The notes beneath the pieces are model-generated. The model was not told the DNA's origin. It was given only the letters and a program-made list of their open reading frames with translations, and did no database searches. From Hymenoscyphus infarciens (Eukaryota > Ascomycota > Leotiomycetes > Helotiales > Helotiaceae), in NCBI GenBank assembly GCA_001414345.1, contig LLCB01000438.1:1-36830 (forward strand): a DNA stretch of 36,830 nt, read 5' to 3'. Below are positions 24,695-36,054 of the stretch, piece by piece. The position numbers were made by a program, and so were the translations under genes. Position 1 is the first letter of the stretch. Each line of letters begins with the position of its first letter.

Positions 24695-25740
24695 CTTTAT
24701 ATAAGGTATTCTATATATAGAAATAGCTAGTATTTTAAGAGCTAGTATTTAATAATAAAAAATATAGTACTAGAAGCTCTTATATAGACTTTATATTTTA
24801 AGAATATTATTTATATTATTCTCTAAATACTAGATTATATATAATATATCTCTATATACTTTTCTATACCTCTTAAATAGTCTAGAACTATTACTAGTAA
24901 TCTAATAATTATTATATTTATAACTAACTTATAGATAGGGTATAGAACTCTTACTATATAAGCCTTAATAAAATATTATAAATCTAGATTAGTAGATCTT
25001 AAAGAGATGTTATATATAATTTATTTATTAATCTTTATTTAAATAGTAATACGTCTAAAAGCTTAATAGGCATATTCGATATTATTAATATCGATTCTAA
25101 GAGATATTTTAAATAAGAATAAATATAAAGAGATAGGCTAAGAATCGCGATAAGGATAAGGCAAGGGCGAGATAAGAACTAGATAAGAATAAGAGGTTAA
25201 ATTTAGAGTTTAGACTATATAATAATAAGTAATAATTATTAAAATAAAGAGAGTGATAAATACTAACTATAAAACCTGCTAACCCTAGAGTTAAATAAGT
25301 ATAATATAGAAAGGTAATATATTATAACTATAGATAGGTAGACTTATAAATAATATTAAGCTAGAAAACCTATAAGCTATTTAACTCTTACTTATCCTAT
25401 TCTCGGTCCTTCTTCTACTACTTCTCCTACTTCTTTATAATATATAAGTCGACGTAGTAAAGATATAGAGTAAAAGTTCTATAAACGTATAACGTTATAT
25501 ATAATAGTAGAAATAAGGCTAAAAGAATTAATATTATAAAGAGAATTAACTAGAGTTAGTAAGTAAATACTAAAAGATATAGAAGGAGATAATAAATACT
25601 AAATCTAAGTAAATCTAGGATAGTATTAAACTATATACTATAAGCTAAAAGTTTATAAAGTTTATACTAATACCTTAGCTAGCTATATAATTCCTAGATA
25701 TAGGAGTAATTATTAAGAGGTTTAGTAAATACTACTTAGC
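24695..25740. other. RIP-mutated spacer, nothing recognised
   Basis: No gene or array can be supported. At about 25130-25195 there is a purine-rich, relatively GC-rich patch (AATCGCGATAAGGATAAGGC, then GGGCGAGATAAGAACTAG) built from imperfect GATAAG repeats. ACCTGC and GTGAT near 25250-25280 are isolated surviving TpG sites. Confidence 0.5.
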
Positions 25741-26156
25741 CTCTTAGCCTCCTCTATAGCCTAGATTTAAGCCCTTCTATCTTCTACCTTCTATTCTATC
25801 TATATCTCTTTTATCTAAATAACCCCCTAAGTAGCTTTAAGAGAAGGTAGTCTATAATTTCTATATAAATAATAGATTTTCTCTTACTTAAACGTCGACG
25901 AATAGAGCGTTTAAGATATTTAAGGTATTTAAGTTACTAGCTTATAAAAGACTTTTTTCTCCTCTCTTTCTATACTAATTATTTTATAAAGTTACTATCT
26001 ATATATAAAAAGACTAGCTTCTCTAAGTTTTAAATAATATATAAAGATATAGAGTCTTAATCTACTAATAAATATACTCTTATTAAATACTTAATATATA
26101 TTAAGAATATAGTCTCTATAAAGCTATAGTACTCTAATAGATATTTAAGTCTTTAG

Positions 26157-26560
26157 AACGCTAAATAAACTACTTAATATACTAACTCTCTAAAGTCCTT
26201 TTTTACTATTATCAAAGATATACCCTCTTCGGCCCAACTTGTAATCGAAACTACATAGAACGCTAAGTCTACTACCTAATATATTAACTCTCTAAAGTCC
26301 TCTTTTACTACTATCGAAGATATACCCTCTTTAGCCTAACTCGTAATCGAAACTATATAGAACGCTAAGTCTACTACCTAATATATTAACTCCCTAAAGT
26401 CCTCTTTTACTACTATTAAAGATATACCCTCTTTAGTCTAACTTATAATTAAAACTATATAGAACGCTAAGTCTACTATCTAACATCCTAGCTCTCTAGA
26501 AACTCCTCCTTCTATTAAAGATCTATCTTTCTCTAAGAACTAACTAATTTATAAAGATAT
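26157..26560. repeat. 102-bp tandem array, four copies
   Basis: Copies start at AACGCTAA, positions 26157, 26259, 26361 and 26463, the last diverging after about 40 bp. The period is 34 codons and in frame with relic B. Copy 1 keeps CAA at 26235-26237, where copies 2 and 3 have TAA (26337-26339, 26439-26441). It keeps ACA at 26253-26255, where they have ATA. ATC-GAA in copy 2 (26313) is ATC-AAA in copy 1 (26211) and ATT-AAA in copy 3 (26415). This shows directly that Gln codons became stops by C-to-T change at CpA, and that a CpG can pass through CpA to TpA. Confidence 0.95.
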
Positions 26561-27036
26561 ATTTATAATCTCGCTTACTATTAGCTAATTAAAAGGTTTA
26601 AAAAGTTTATAAAAGACTAATACTTACTATAAAGGTAAGTATATTATATGCTTATAAACATGTAATTATTTACCTATTTAGCCTTATCTTTTAGATCTAT
26701 TAACCTTAACTCTACTAATCTTAACTCTACTAACCTTAACCTTATAAGCTATAATAATAACCTTTGAGTATCTATTATAATTAAGTATAGCTTTTCCTTA
26801 GATTACTATAATTAAGTAACGTTTTACTTAAGCATTCTTAGTATAACTCTCTTCTTTAAAAGCTAGAGCTATATACTCTAATTATTCTAGTAAGCCTTCC
26901 TTATCTACTATTTTCTTATAAATAGACTTTAAATCATACTCTAAGTCGTCGATTAAGTCCTATTTACCTTCTACCTCTTCTAAGCTTATAGCTTTAATTA
27001 AAATCTATTAGACTACTTCTTTATAACTTAGAGTAT

Positions 27037-27092
27037 CTACCTTAATACCTAGAATACCTACACCTTCTACCTTAATACCTAAGATACTTATA
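27037..27092. repeat. 30-bp tandem duplication
   Basis: CTACCTTAATACCTAGAATA at 27037 and CTACCTTAATACCTAAGATA at 27067. The period is 10 codons and lies within relic B. The ACCTTAATACCT word resembles the 15-bp minisatellite at 3.7 kb. Confidence 0.85.
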
Positions 27093-30009
27093 TCTTTTAG
27101 TATTAAAAACCTATTATTTATATATCTTATCTTAAAAGCTTTTTTTAGTTCTTTTATTAAATTACTATTATCTTCTTCTAAAGCTAGTATATTCTTAAGA
27201 TTATAGTCTAGCTTTAAAGCTATAAGTAACCTATCTTTGCCTTTAATCTTAAATATATATCTTACTCTAAATATACTTACTTAAAGGTTATTAGAGCTCT
27301 TTTCTTTAACTTCTACTCTTATCTCTAAAGGCTTATTTAGTTATCTAATACTACTACTATCTAGACCTTAGAGGTTTTTATAATCGAAGTCTTTAAAAGA
27401 CGAATAGTCTAAGAGCTCTAAAGAGTTCTATTACTACTTTTCTCTACTAGTAGATTATCCTTCTAAATATCTTAGCTATTCCTCTATAATACTTTATATT
27501 CTACTTAGTAAATCCTATCTTCTTTTACTTAAAAAACACCTACTTAATATTAAAACTTAGGTATTTAATAACTTAAATTATTATAGAAAACGCTTTAATA
27601 TTAACTAGTTTATCTTTACAATTACTACTTAAAAATAGTATATTAAAAGTAATAGGCTTTAAATACTAATTTTACTTTAATACGAAATTAACTCTACTAT
27701 AGAGTCCCTTTAAGATAAGTAAATTCTCTTAATAAAAGCTCTTAAACTATATTAAAAGTAAGAAATCTAATCTAAAATAGATAATTTTTAAGAAACTATT
27801 ATATCTATTAAAGAATTTCTTTAAAAGTAGTAGATATAAAACGCTATATTAACAGAGTTATTAAATATGTTTTTAACTCCTACTACTATTATAGACTAAC
27901 TTTAGAACTAGTTAATAACCTTAGATATACTAGTTATATTTAATAATATTAATAGATTAAAAACTACTACTATATCTATAAGTACTATATCCTCTTCTAA
28001 AGAGAATTTTAAGTTTTCTCCTCTTCTAGTCTAGCTAGGAGAAATGCCCCCTTTACTAGCTTAACTTATAAGAATATAAACTATAACTAGGGATAAGTAG
28101 CTAAAAGATTTCGTTTTTGAAAAAAAAAACGAATTCTATACTAAGATATATATTAAGTCTATTAAAACTTTAGAATATATATATATTATACCTTTAATAT
28201 TTAAAGTTAAGCTTATAAATTAATTACTAGCTCTTTTTTACCTTACTAAAGGTATTAAAGATTTTCTAATAAATATAGAGTAATACCTTAAATCTTTATA
28301 AATAAGCCTTACTAATTACTCTAATATTAATAATATAATTCTTACTTACTTAAATGTTATAGAAACGTAAATTACTAATGTTATAAAGTAATAAGCTTAG
28401 AATATAAATATAGCTTAGGTTAAGGATTTATAGTATAATAAGTTTAGTAAAGGATCTCTATATTAATAATATTTAAGTAACGAACTAGACCTTTAGTAAT
28501 TTCTAAACTATAGCTAAGATTATTTAGACGTAAAGATACCTAAGAAGGAGGTTAAAAGGTTATATAATATTAAAATAATATAATAAAAGGAACTTATAGT
28601 TAAATAAGATAAAGACCTTAAAAGGGGGAAATTAAAGAAAATTCCTTATACTATCCTTAGTCTTACTAAGACTAAGAATACTAGGTTTAAACTTAACTTA
28701 TTACTAAACTATAAAGAGCTATTTAAGATTTAAAAATACTATTATTCTAATTTAAATAAACTATTACATAGGCTCTTAACTTCTATACTAGATTATATAG
28801 AAAGGTCTTTATTAAATATATACTTTAAAAATATATAAGTATTTATTAATATTAATAATTTTAACTATAATACTAAGTAAGAAGATAACTTTAAGCCTTT
28901 TAAAAAAAAACGTAAAGTAAACAAATTATAAGAGAGGTTTATATAAGAGAGTTTAGTCTAAGGTTTATCTATTAAAAAATTAAATATACTAGCTATATAA
29001 GATATATATAATTTAATAGAAACTATAGAGTATAAGGCTTAGAGATTACTCTAGGAGCTAATCGTTTAGAGCTTAAGAAATAGCTTAATTTATATCTTAT
29101 AAACTAGGAAGACTCTTAATAGTAGTATAGATCTCCTACTATAAGCTTAGCCTAATAGTATAATTAACATATATACTAGTACTATCTTACTTAGCTAGGC
29201 TTCGTTTTAGAATATAATATATTACTATTTTTATTAAAAGATAGAAATTTAGTCTAAAATTACTAACTAAAACTCTATATTAACGTTGTTAATATAGTAA
29301 TAATATTATATAGTATTAGTATTTATCTAACTTTTAAGCTTAATATATTAGAAGTGTTATATAAAAGTAATTTATATTAACTACTAATACTATTATCTCT
29401 AATAGCGTCTTCTACTATTACGTTAGATTTCGTACTATAAAAGTTAAATCTTATTATTATAAGCTAAAGTAGAGTATAATATAAAGTAGTAATAACTCTA
29501 AACTATTAATATTAGAAGATAGAGTAATAAGAAACGCGGCGAGGATTACTTAGGTCTTACTAAAAGAGGTAAACGCTATAAAAATAGAATTATAAAATTA
29601 AAGAGACCTTATTATAAAGTTTATAAAGATTAAGAGCAACGAGGTAATAAATAGCTAAGAAAGGATAAATCTATTTTAAATTATAGAGGTTATTATAGAT
29701 TATTATAAAATTAGTTAATTATCCTCTTTTTAGCTCTACCTTTACTATTTTATAAGTTTTAAGAGTAAGAGACGTTTAGTAATAGAAAAGAGAGTCTATT
29801 TTAATTATAGATTATTTATATATAAGTAGTTATTAGTTAAGTGTTTTTATAAGTAAATATAAAGAGTTAAGAGATAGATTTAATAGGAATATATAAAGAG
29901 AAGATATAATTTAGGAATTCTTTTATTATTCTATTCTTTAGTAAAGAAGTGCTAAGATAATAGTCTTATTAATTTATATACTTAATTTATATATAATAAC
30001 ATTTTTAGT

Positions 30010-30215
30010 TAAAAAGAAAGAATAATAACTTTATATAAGTAAAGTATAATAGTATAACCGATTCTATAAGAATTAAAGAACTTTATATTATCTCTTAAAA
30101 GAGAACTATAATAGCCTTATCTAAGTAAAGTATAATAAAACTTATAGTCTTTATAAAAACATTAGATTATCTCTTAAAAGAGAATAATAATACTTTATCT
30201 AAGTAAAGTATATTA
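30010..30215. repeat. 78-bp tandem repeat, about 2.5 copies
   Basis: ATTATCTCTTAAAAGAGAA occurs at 30088 and 30166, each followed after about 20 bases by TTATCTAAGTAAAGTATA. A first partial copy (TTATATAAGTAAAGTATAAT) lies near 30035. CTCTTAAAAGAG is itself a 12-bp palindrome. The period is 26 codons. The array sits exactly where the frame changes from relic B to the helicase relic, so repeat expansion or loss may have caused the shift. Confidence 0.88.
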
Positions 30216-32640
30216 AAGGTAGACGTGTGTCTATTATTATATACCCTTTAGTTAAAGGATATCTTTTAGATTATAAACTACTATATTTTCTTTAGAATAA
30301 TACTTTTAATACTAATAGTTTACTAACGCCTAAGTATATTCTAAAAACGATTATATTTATTAATAGTATAAAATAAGTCTAAAAGATTTTAGTTATACTA
30401 TAATAAATATTAAAAGTAAAAGATACTAAATTTATAGTAAGAGAACTAAAATATTCTAATTTAGTAGTAGATAATTGATTTAAACTAAAGTATATAGTAT
30501 CTAAATTTAATTCTTAAGTACTAGAATATAATAAGAATATTTTATATATAATGTTTAAGGATTATAATAGAGTAACTTATATTATAGTTACTACTATATT
30601 ACTTAGAATAGAAATGAACATTTTAAATATTAGTTATATTATCTACTAAGGTTTTCTAATTAATAATAGTAATATAGAGAATATATAGTAGAGATATAAG
30701 TATAGTAGTTAAGAAGATAATAAGACTAGTATTACTTATATTTTCTTACTATTCTAGGCTTTTAATAATAAGAGTTATTACTATAACTGTCTTAATCGAC
30801 CTCTAGATTGTTCTCTTAATAATAATATACCTAAATTAGTATTTTAAATACTAAAGAGAGTAAGAAAGGCTAAGAATAAACTCCTAGGCTAAAGAAAACA
30901 ATTATAAGTTAATAAGGTAAAGAAAACTAAAGTATATAGCTAAGTTAGAGTAGAAGAGAATCCTTAAAAGCTAATATAATCTAAGAAGTATAAGAAATAT
31001 AGGTAGAGGCTCTTATTTATATAGAGAGATTTCTATAATACTTTTATATATTAGTATAAAGTTATTTTAAGGGTTTTAAGAGAAGATAAGTTACTATCTT
31101 TTATATTAAAATCTCTTATACTTAAATAATACTACGATATATATAATCTAATATTATATAAGTAGTTAATTAAGCCTTTTAAGCTTTCTAAAAATATAAA
31201 TAAGGTACCCTTTACTAGGTCTTACGTGGTTATTATATTAGAATTTATTAAAAAATTTACTTAGATATATATAGCTAAAGTTTTTCTAAATAAGAATAAA
31301 CGCTTTATACTACTAGTCGATATATTTCTACTTATAAGTCTAAAATAGTAGATCTATTCTCTTTATTCTATAAAAGAGAATAAAGATAAAGCTTATTAGA
31401 AAGGGCTTACTCCTCTCTTATTAAATAAGATTATAGAATATATACTTAATAAAATATTTAAGTAAGTAGTTTATAAAATTAATAGAAATAAGAATAGATA
31501 ACCTCTTCTAGATCTTTAAAAGACTTAATATAGCTTATTATTAAGTAAAGTCTCTTCTCTATTAGAATAGGACTTTTAAGATAACTAGAAAATATAGCTA
31601 GTTAATAAACTTATCTAGATTCGCTCTCTTATATCTAAAAAATACTTTAAAGTTATAGTAATAAGAAGGATTAAATAGAATAAAGTAAGAGAGTTAAAAA
31701 ATGTTATAGATATTAAAAAGAAGAGGCTTTTAGAAGAAGCTAAAAGGCAAAAACTAGTAGATAATAAGAGAGAGTAAGAAGCTAAGGAAGAAGCTAATAA
31801 TATATAAAAGGTTATATCTAAGGTAGAATAAATTTATTATAAATAATAGATTAGTAAAAGATTAGTATTAAAGGCTACTATAACTTAAGAGTAAAACTCT
31901 AATAACCTCTATTATTAAATATTAGTAGCTTAGACCTAATAAAGTTACTTAGATAAAATAGGAAATAATAATCCTTTATAAGTATATAAAAGAAAAGAAA
32001 CACATATCTAACTATATTAAACTTAAAAAACATATTCACTATAAAGTATCTAAGAGGATACTATTCCTAATATACTAGAACACTCTTAGTAAGTTACTAA
32101 TCTACTTAAAGTAATATCTACTTAAAGAAGCTAAGCTTAAAGAATATTAGAATAGGTTAATCGATTTCTAAATATAGATACTTAATAAAGGGATTTTTAG
32201 CTATAAAGTATTCTAATAATAGGTATTAAGTATAGCCTATCTTTAACATCTAAGCTAAAAACACTATTAAGAATAGATTTATATAGTAATATAATTCCTA
32301 GTAGCCTACTAGTAGCTAGTAAGTTTACCTCTTCTCGTTTATAGAGAATAGACCTAGAAAGCTAAGTAGTAATTCTAGAAACCTAGCTATCTCTAATTTA
32401 TAAAGAAGTTAAAGCTTAGACAGCTATATATTAAAGTAGTTATATTCGTTTCTTAATAACTAAAGCTAAAGTAATAAGAGAAAGAAAGCTACTAAGCCTA
32501 CTCTATAAACAGCTACCTTAAAAGAAGTAATATAGATTATATAAACTTTAAAACTAGTAGCTATTAGAAGAAAAGGAGGATTAAAGAAGTAGGATTAAGT
32601 ATAGGAATTAAACTAGGGTTAAGAATACGTTTATATACTA
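30180..32640 (+). pseudogene. RIP-killed helicase relic (SF2, C-terminal RecA-like domain)
   Basis: Codons start at positions equal to 2 modulo 3, with TAA/TAG as former Gln/Trp. Three blocks fit superfamily-2 helicase motifs in order and spacing: TIIFINSIKQVQKIL from about 30347 (motif IV type), VTYIIVTTILLRIEMN at about 30572-30620 (motif V type, usually …vaT.a.gmGiD), and codons 30686-30715 reading stop-stop-R-Y-K-Y-S-S-stop-E (motif VI type, Q-x-x-G-R-x-x-R, with the Gly and Arg codons mutated). Downstream come a long helical region and a Lys/Glu coiled coil (KKKRLLEEAKRQKLVDNKRE, about 31.71 kb), then a second charged coil at 32.4-32.6 kb. Such helicases unwind nucleic acid in the nucleus, but this copy is dead, with dozens of stops plus a TGA near 30476. 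The N-terminal ATPase half was not identified. RecQ-like or telomere-linked helicases are candidates. Confidence 0.55.
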
Positions 32641-33200
32641 TATAAATTATTTATTTACTTATAAATTAAGTCTTAAGTATAAGTCTTAGATATTAACCTA
32701 ATTTATACTATTATATTATAAGAAATTAAGAGAAGATTTAAAATAATATTATAAATAATTATAAACCTTACTATTAAAAGTATAAGAGCAATATCGCTCC
32801 TTTTATATATAGTTAAGTAGTAGTAGTAGTAGTTATAGTATAAGACTATACTAGTAGAATCGAGGTAAATACTTAATATATATTTTAACCTTCCTCCTCT
32901 CTTCCTCTTCTCTTTTATAATAATAATAATAATAATAATAATATATATAATATAAGGTTACCTTATTACTCTTTCTTCCCTCTTCTAGCTTCTATAGTCT
33001 TTCTCTTCCTTTATAGCTTAAAGCTTATTATTCTCTATTATTATTATATCTCTTATTACCTACGTTCTTTTATAATACTACGTCTAAGGTTCTCTTATAA
33101 GTATATTAAGTAATAATAACACACTAGACTTATATAAGCTTAGAAATACTAGTTAATCTTATAAAGCTAAAAGCAAAAGCTATAAAGAGATAAGTAAAAT
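32641..33200. other. Microsatellite-rich spacer
   Basis: Contains (TAG)5 at about 32818-32832, a C/T-only tract at about 32889-32915 and (TAA)n at about 32917-32942. A second pyrimidine-rich run follows at 32968-33020. The helicase-relic frame could continue through the (TAG)5 tract, but nothing here is convincing as coding. Pyrimidine tracts and AT triplets are common in fungal untranslated DNA. Confidence 0.6.
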
Positions 33201-33229
33201 ATCTATTCTTAGCTTAGTCTTTTTAACGA

Positions 33230-34190
33230 TTTTTAGTATATTAATAAGATATTAATTAATAATACTCTTAAAGCTAAGTTAGTTAAGTTAATTAAAGGTA
33301 TAGATATAAAGGTTAAGATTAAAGATAAAGATAAACCTTACTTCTCTAATAATTAAGGTATCTTAGTTAACTAATAGCCCTTATATAAGATTATCTCTAT
33401 CTAGCCTACCTAGCTAGACCTCTAATTTTTAGAAGTTTATTATTATAACCTATCTAAAAGTAAAAATAATAAAGAAGAATTTAACTTTAATAAACCTAAC
33501 GTTAAGATCCTTTAAGTTACTCTTATCCTTACCTAAATCCCTATAGCACTACGTCCTAATATTATTTATTATAATATTTAGGCTAACAAAGAGCTTATTT
33601 ATACTATTCTAAATTATAGAAACGCGAATATTTATAACCTTATATCTATAACGTACTCTCTCTTATCTTATAAGTCCTAGCTCTTATTTAAAAATAGTCT
33701 AGAAAACGTTTCTACTCTTAACTAACACGCTTATTAATTCTACTTTCTTTCTAGCTAATTAGTAACTCTTATTCTTATAAATTCTAGTAATCTAATTACT
33801 AGTACTTTAAGAGGACTTAACTAGAATACTATATAGAGTAATATAAATCTCGTTCCTCTCTACTCTCCTTATCGATTCCTCTATACTTTCTTACTCTAAG
33901 CCTTAAGCTACTATAACATCTTAGAATATAACTATTACTAATAACTCGTAGTAATAGACCGTTCTTTCTCTAGATATATAGTTTTTTTTAATAATAAGAC
34001 TAATATAGCTAAGCTCTCTTATGCTAATTACTATATACTTAATTATTATAATTATAATACTACTAGTAATTTTAACTATATATACTACGAACGCTATCAT
34101 CGCTGTAATCGAAATAATAGATATTAATTAGTCTTTTTTCTTCTAGTTTCTATAGATAGCTTACTTAAGACTCTAGACTAGAGTATTAAG
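33230..34190 (+). pseudogene. RIP-killed ORF relic (J), unidentified
   Basis: Codons start at positions equal to 0 modulo 3. The longest stop-free run in this relic, 33945-34124 (60 codons), lies here and ends with YYERYHRCNRNNRY, in which CAT and TGT codons survived. Earlier text includes NTLKAKLVKLIKGIDIKVKI (33.27 kb), ELIYTILNYRNANIYNLISI (33.59 kb) and VPLYSPYRFLYTFLL (33.86 kb). The lower stop density and kept CpA/TpG towards 34.1 kb suggest weaker mutation here. The Tyr/Asn-rich end could be a mutated Cys/His or Asp-rich region (TGC to TAC, GAC to AAC), but no zinc knuckle can be demonstrated. No family was recognised. Confidence 0.5.
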
Positions 34191-34236
34191 AATAGGGTTT
34201 AGGTATTAAGAATAACAGTGGTTTATAGTTTAGTAA

Positions 34237-34293
34237 GTAGATAGTAGGTAGTAGGTAGTAGATAGTAGATAGATAGTAGGTAGATAGTAGAAA
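34237..34293. repeat. TAGG/TAGA minisatellite
   Basis: Runs of GTAGATAGTAGGTAGTAGGT and related units, a mixture of 3- and 4-bp steps (TAG, TAGG, TAGA). Flanked by AACAGTGG (about 34215) and AATGATGC (about 34293), both with surviving CpA/TpG. Confidence 0.9.
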
Positions 34294-34309
34294 TGATGCT
34301 TTACTTATT

Positions 34310-35270
34310 CTCTTATATATTATTTATTATTTTCCTTTTCTTATTCTATTTAAATACTTTAAAATATATTACTTTTTCTTATTTTCTTAGAGTATTTAAT
34401 AATTTTTTATAAAAGGTAGATTTATAAAATAGGAATAATAGTATAATAGTTAGTAATATAATAGTCTAAATAAGAGACTAGTAGTATTAATAAATATAGA
34501 ATCTATTATATTTTATAACTATAATAATAGAATTAAAGTTCTTTTAAAGTCTCTTTATTATTTTAACACTCTTTATATATTCTTAAATTATTACTCTTTA
34601 TATAATAAAGTAAGTACTTAAGATAGTATAATTAAGCTATTAAGCTATTCAACTAGGCTCTTAAAAAGCTCTAATATATTAAGAAGATTAAAAAGAAGAT
34701 TATATATACGTTCTATATCTTCGTTCCTACTTCTTATTCTTATTAAAGAGGAGTAGGATTATTAGTAATAATAGAAGATTAAGCTCTTAAAAGCCTAGAA
34801 TATTAAGAAGTCTTAAAATATTATAAAAGGATATTATATTTAAAGTAGAGGGGATAATAGAGGGCTAGAGGGCGTAATAGAGGGCTTAAGATATAGTATA
34901 AGATGTAGCAGAAATATACTAATTACTAAGGTATTTTAAGAGTCTCTAACTAGCTTAGTAGACATAGTATAAAGATAGAATTAAAGTTTAATTAAAGGGT
35001 TTTTAATTATAAGTAAAATAGTATTAATTAAGGTTATAGTTAAAAGAAACTAGGAAGGGTATTTATATAATAGTTGTTATTCTTATTAAAAAAATTACTA
35101 AATTCCCTTAAATACTAGAACAGCTTTTTAAGAGAGAGAGATATAATTAGTAGATAGAGTAGTAGGTAGAGAGTAGTAGAGAGGTAGTAGAGGTAGAATA
35201 GGCAGCTAAGTTTACTAAGATAAGTCTAACTCTATATTATATATAATAACTAATTATAACTAATAGTATT
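34310..35270. other. RIP-mutated spacer with dispersed repeat copy
   Basis: No gene can be supported. GAGGGCTAGAGGGCGTAATA (34860-34879) is part of a short purine-rich direct repeat. GATGTAGCAGAAAT (about 34902) keeps TpG and CpA. At 35070-35125 lies the second copy of the dispersed element of 22.93 kb. 35125-35200 is AG-rich (GAGAGTAGTAGAGAGGTAG…). Confidence 0.55.
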
Positions 35271-35860
35271 AACACTATTAATAATATACTAAAACCTTCT
35301 TCTTAATATATCTTTTAACTCTTTTAGCTTTTACTATAAGCTTAATTACCTACCTATTATATAAAGCTTAAAAGCTACAAAACCTGCTTAGATTTAGTAT
35401 AATACCTTTCTTAACTTATATATCTTATCTATTTACTTATAAGTAACTTACTCTAGACACCTATTCTACTCGCTCTATAGACGATATCATAGTATTCTTA
35501 GAGAGCTCTTACTATTACCTACATCTAATTATAAAGCTAGAGTATTCTATAAAGCTTAGTAAAAGTAAAATTAGACTATTTAATAAAAATAAGTTCTATA
35601 AATAGGTTATACCCTACGACGTAGATAGACTAAGGGTTCTTTTAAAGATAAGGATATATCTTAAATACTATATTAATTCCTTTATTTAGCTAGATAAATT
35701 AAAGCCTTTAGAACTAGAGAAGGAAATAATATTATTCTATAGAACCGTTTTATAAATAACTAGCCTAGTTTACAAATAGTAATATTATACTACTAGTAAT
35801 AGTTATAAGCTATTAGTAAAGAATAGTTACAAAAGCTTAGAAGTAGATTAGTTTAAATTT
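35271..35860 (+). pseudogene. RIP-killed ORF relic (N), less mutated
   Basis: Codons start at positions equal to 2 modulo 3. About 195 codons contain few stops. The run from about 35434 to 35598 is stop-free for 55 codons (LTLDTYSTRSIDDIIVFLES, then LEYSIKLSKSKIRLFNKNKF), followed after one TAG by VIPYDVDRLRVLLKIRIYLK and KLKPLELEKEIILFYRTVL. Codons such as GAC, CTG, CAT, CAA and TAC survive more often than elsewhere, so mutation is milder. It looks like the 3' part of a real gene, but no family is recognised. Confidence 0.5.
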
Positions 35861-36054
35861 TAAACCTAGATACTTAGACATATTAGTATATTATAATTAA
35901 GAATACGCTAGTTAGGCTACTAGTAGGTAGAGGAAAGTAGTAGTAGAGAGGAGAGTAGAGATAGAGTAGCTAAATAGATACTACTAGGCTTTTTTCATTT
36001 TAACTAATTTAATTAAAGAGGAAGAAGGAATAAGAGCTAATAGTACTATTAATA

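Larger units (their letters stand above)
25743..29960 (+). pseudogene. Giant RIP-killed ORF relic (B), possible N-terminal part of helicase gene
   Basis: One frame (codons at positions equal to 0 modulo 3) can be followed for about 4.2 kb, some 1,400 codons, with TAA/TAG as former Gln/Trp. The start is Leu/Ser-rich. From 26157 four 34-residue repeats (102 bp) lie in the same frame. A Ser/Leu/Pro-rich region follows, stop-free for about 58 codons at 27.03-27.2 kb. From 28.04 kb the text is charged and globular: EMPPLLAQL, LKRGKLKKIPYTILSLTKTK, then a nuclear-localisation-like KPFKKKRKVNK (about 28.9 kb), and a basic tail KKRGEDYLGLTKRGKRYKNR (29.52 kb). Immediately downstream, shifted in frame, lies a helicase-like relic. 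Fungal genomes carry very large helicase genes, some subtelomeric, so one ~7-kb gene is plausible but not shown. Walker A and DEAD/H boxes could not be identified. Confidence 0.5.

Noticed and set aside
4245..35860. Ordinary LTR/LINE retrotransposon remains
   Set aside because: I looked for the aspartate pair of reverse transcriptase, integrase H-H-C-C and D-D-E blocks, and CCHC knuckles, allowing for RIP changes, and found no convincing match by eye. A profile search could still reveal them.
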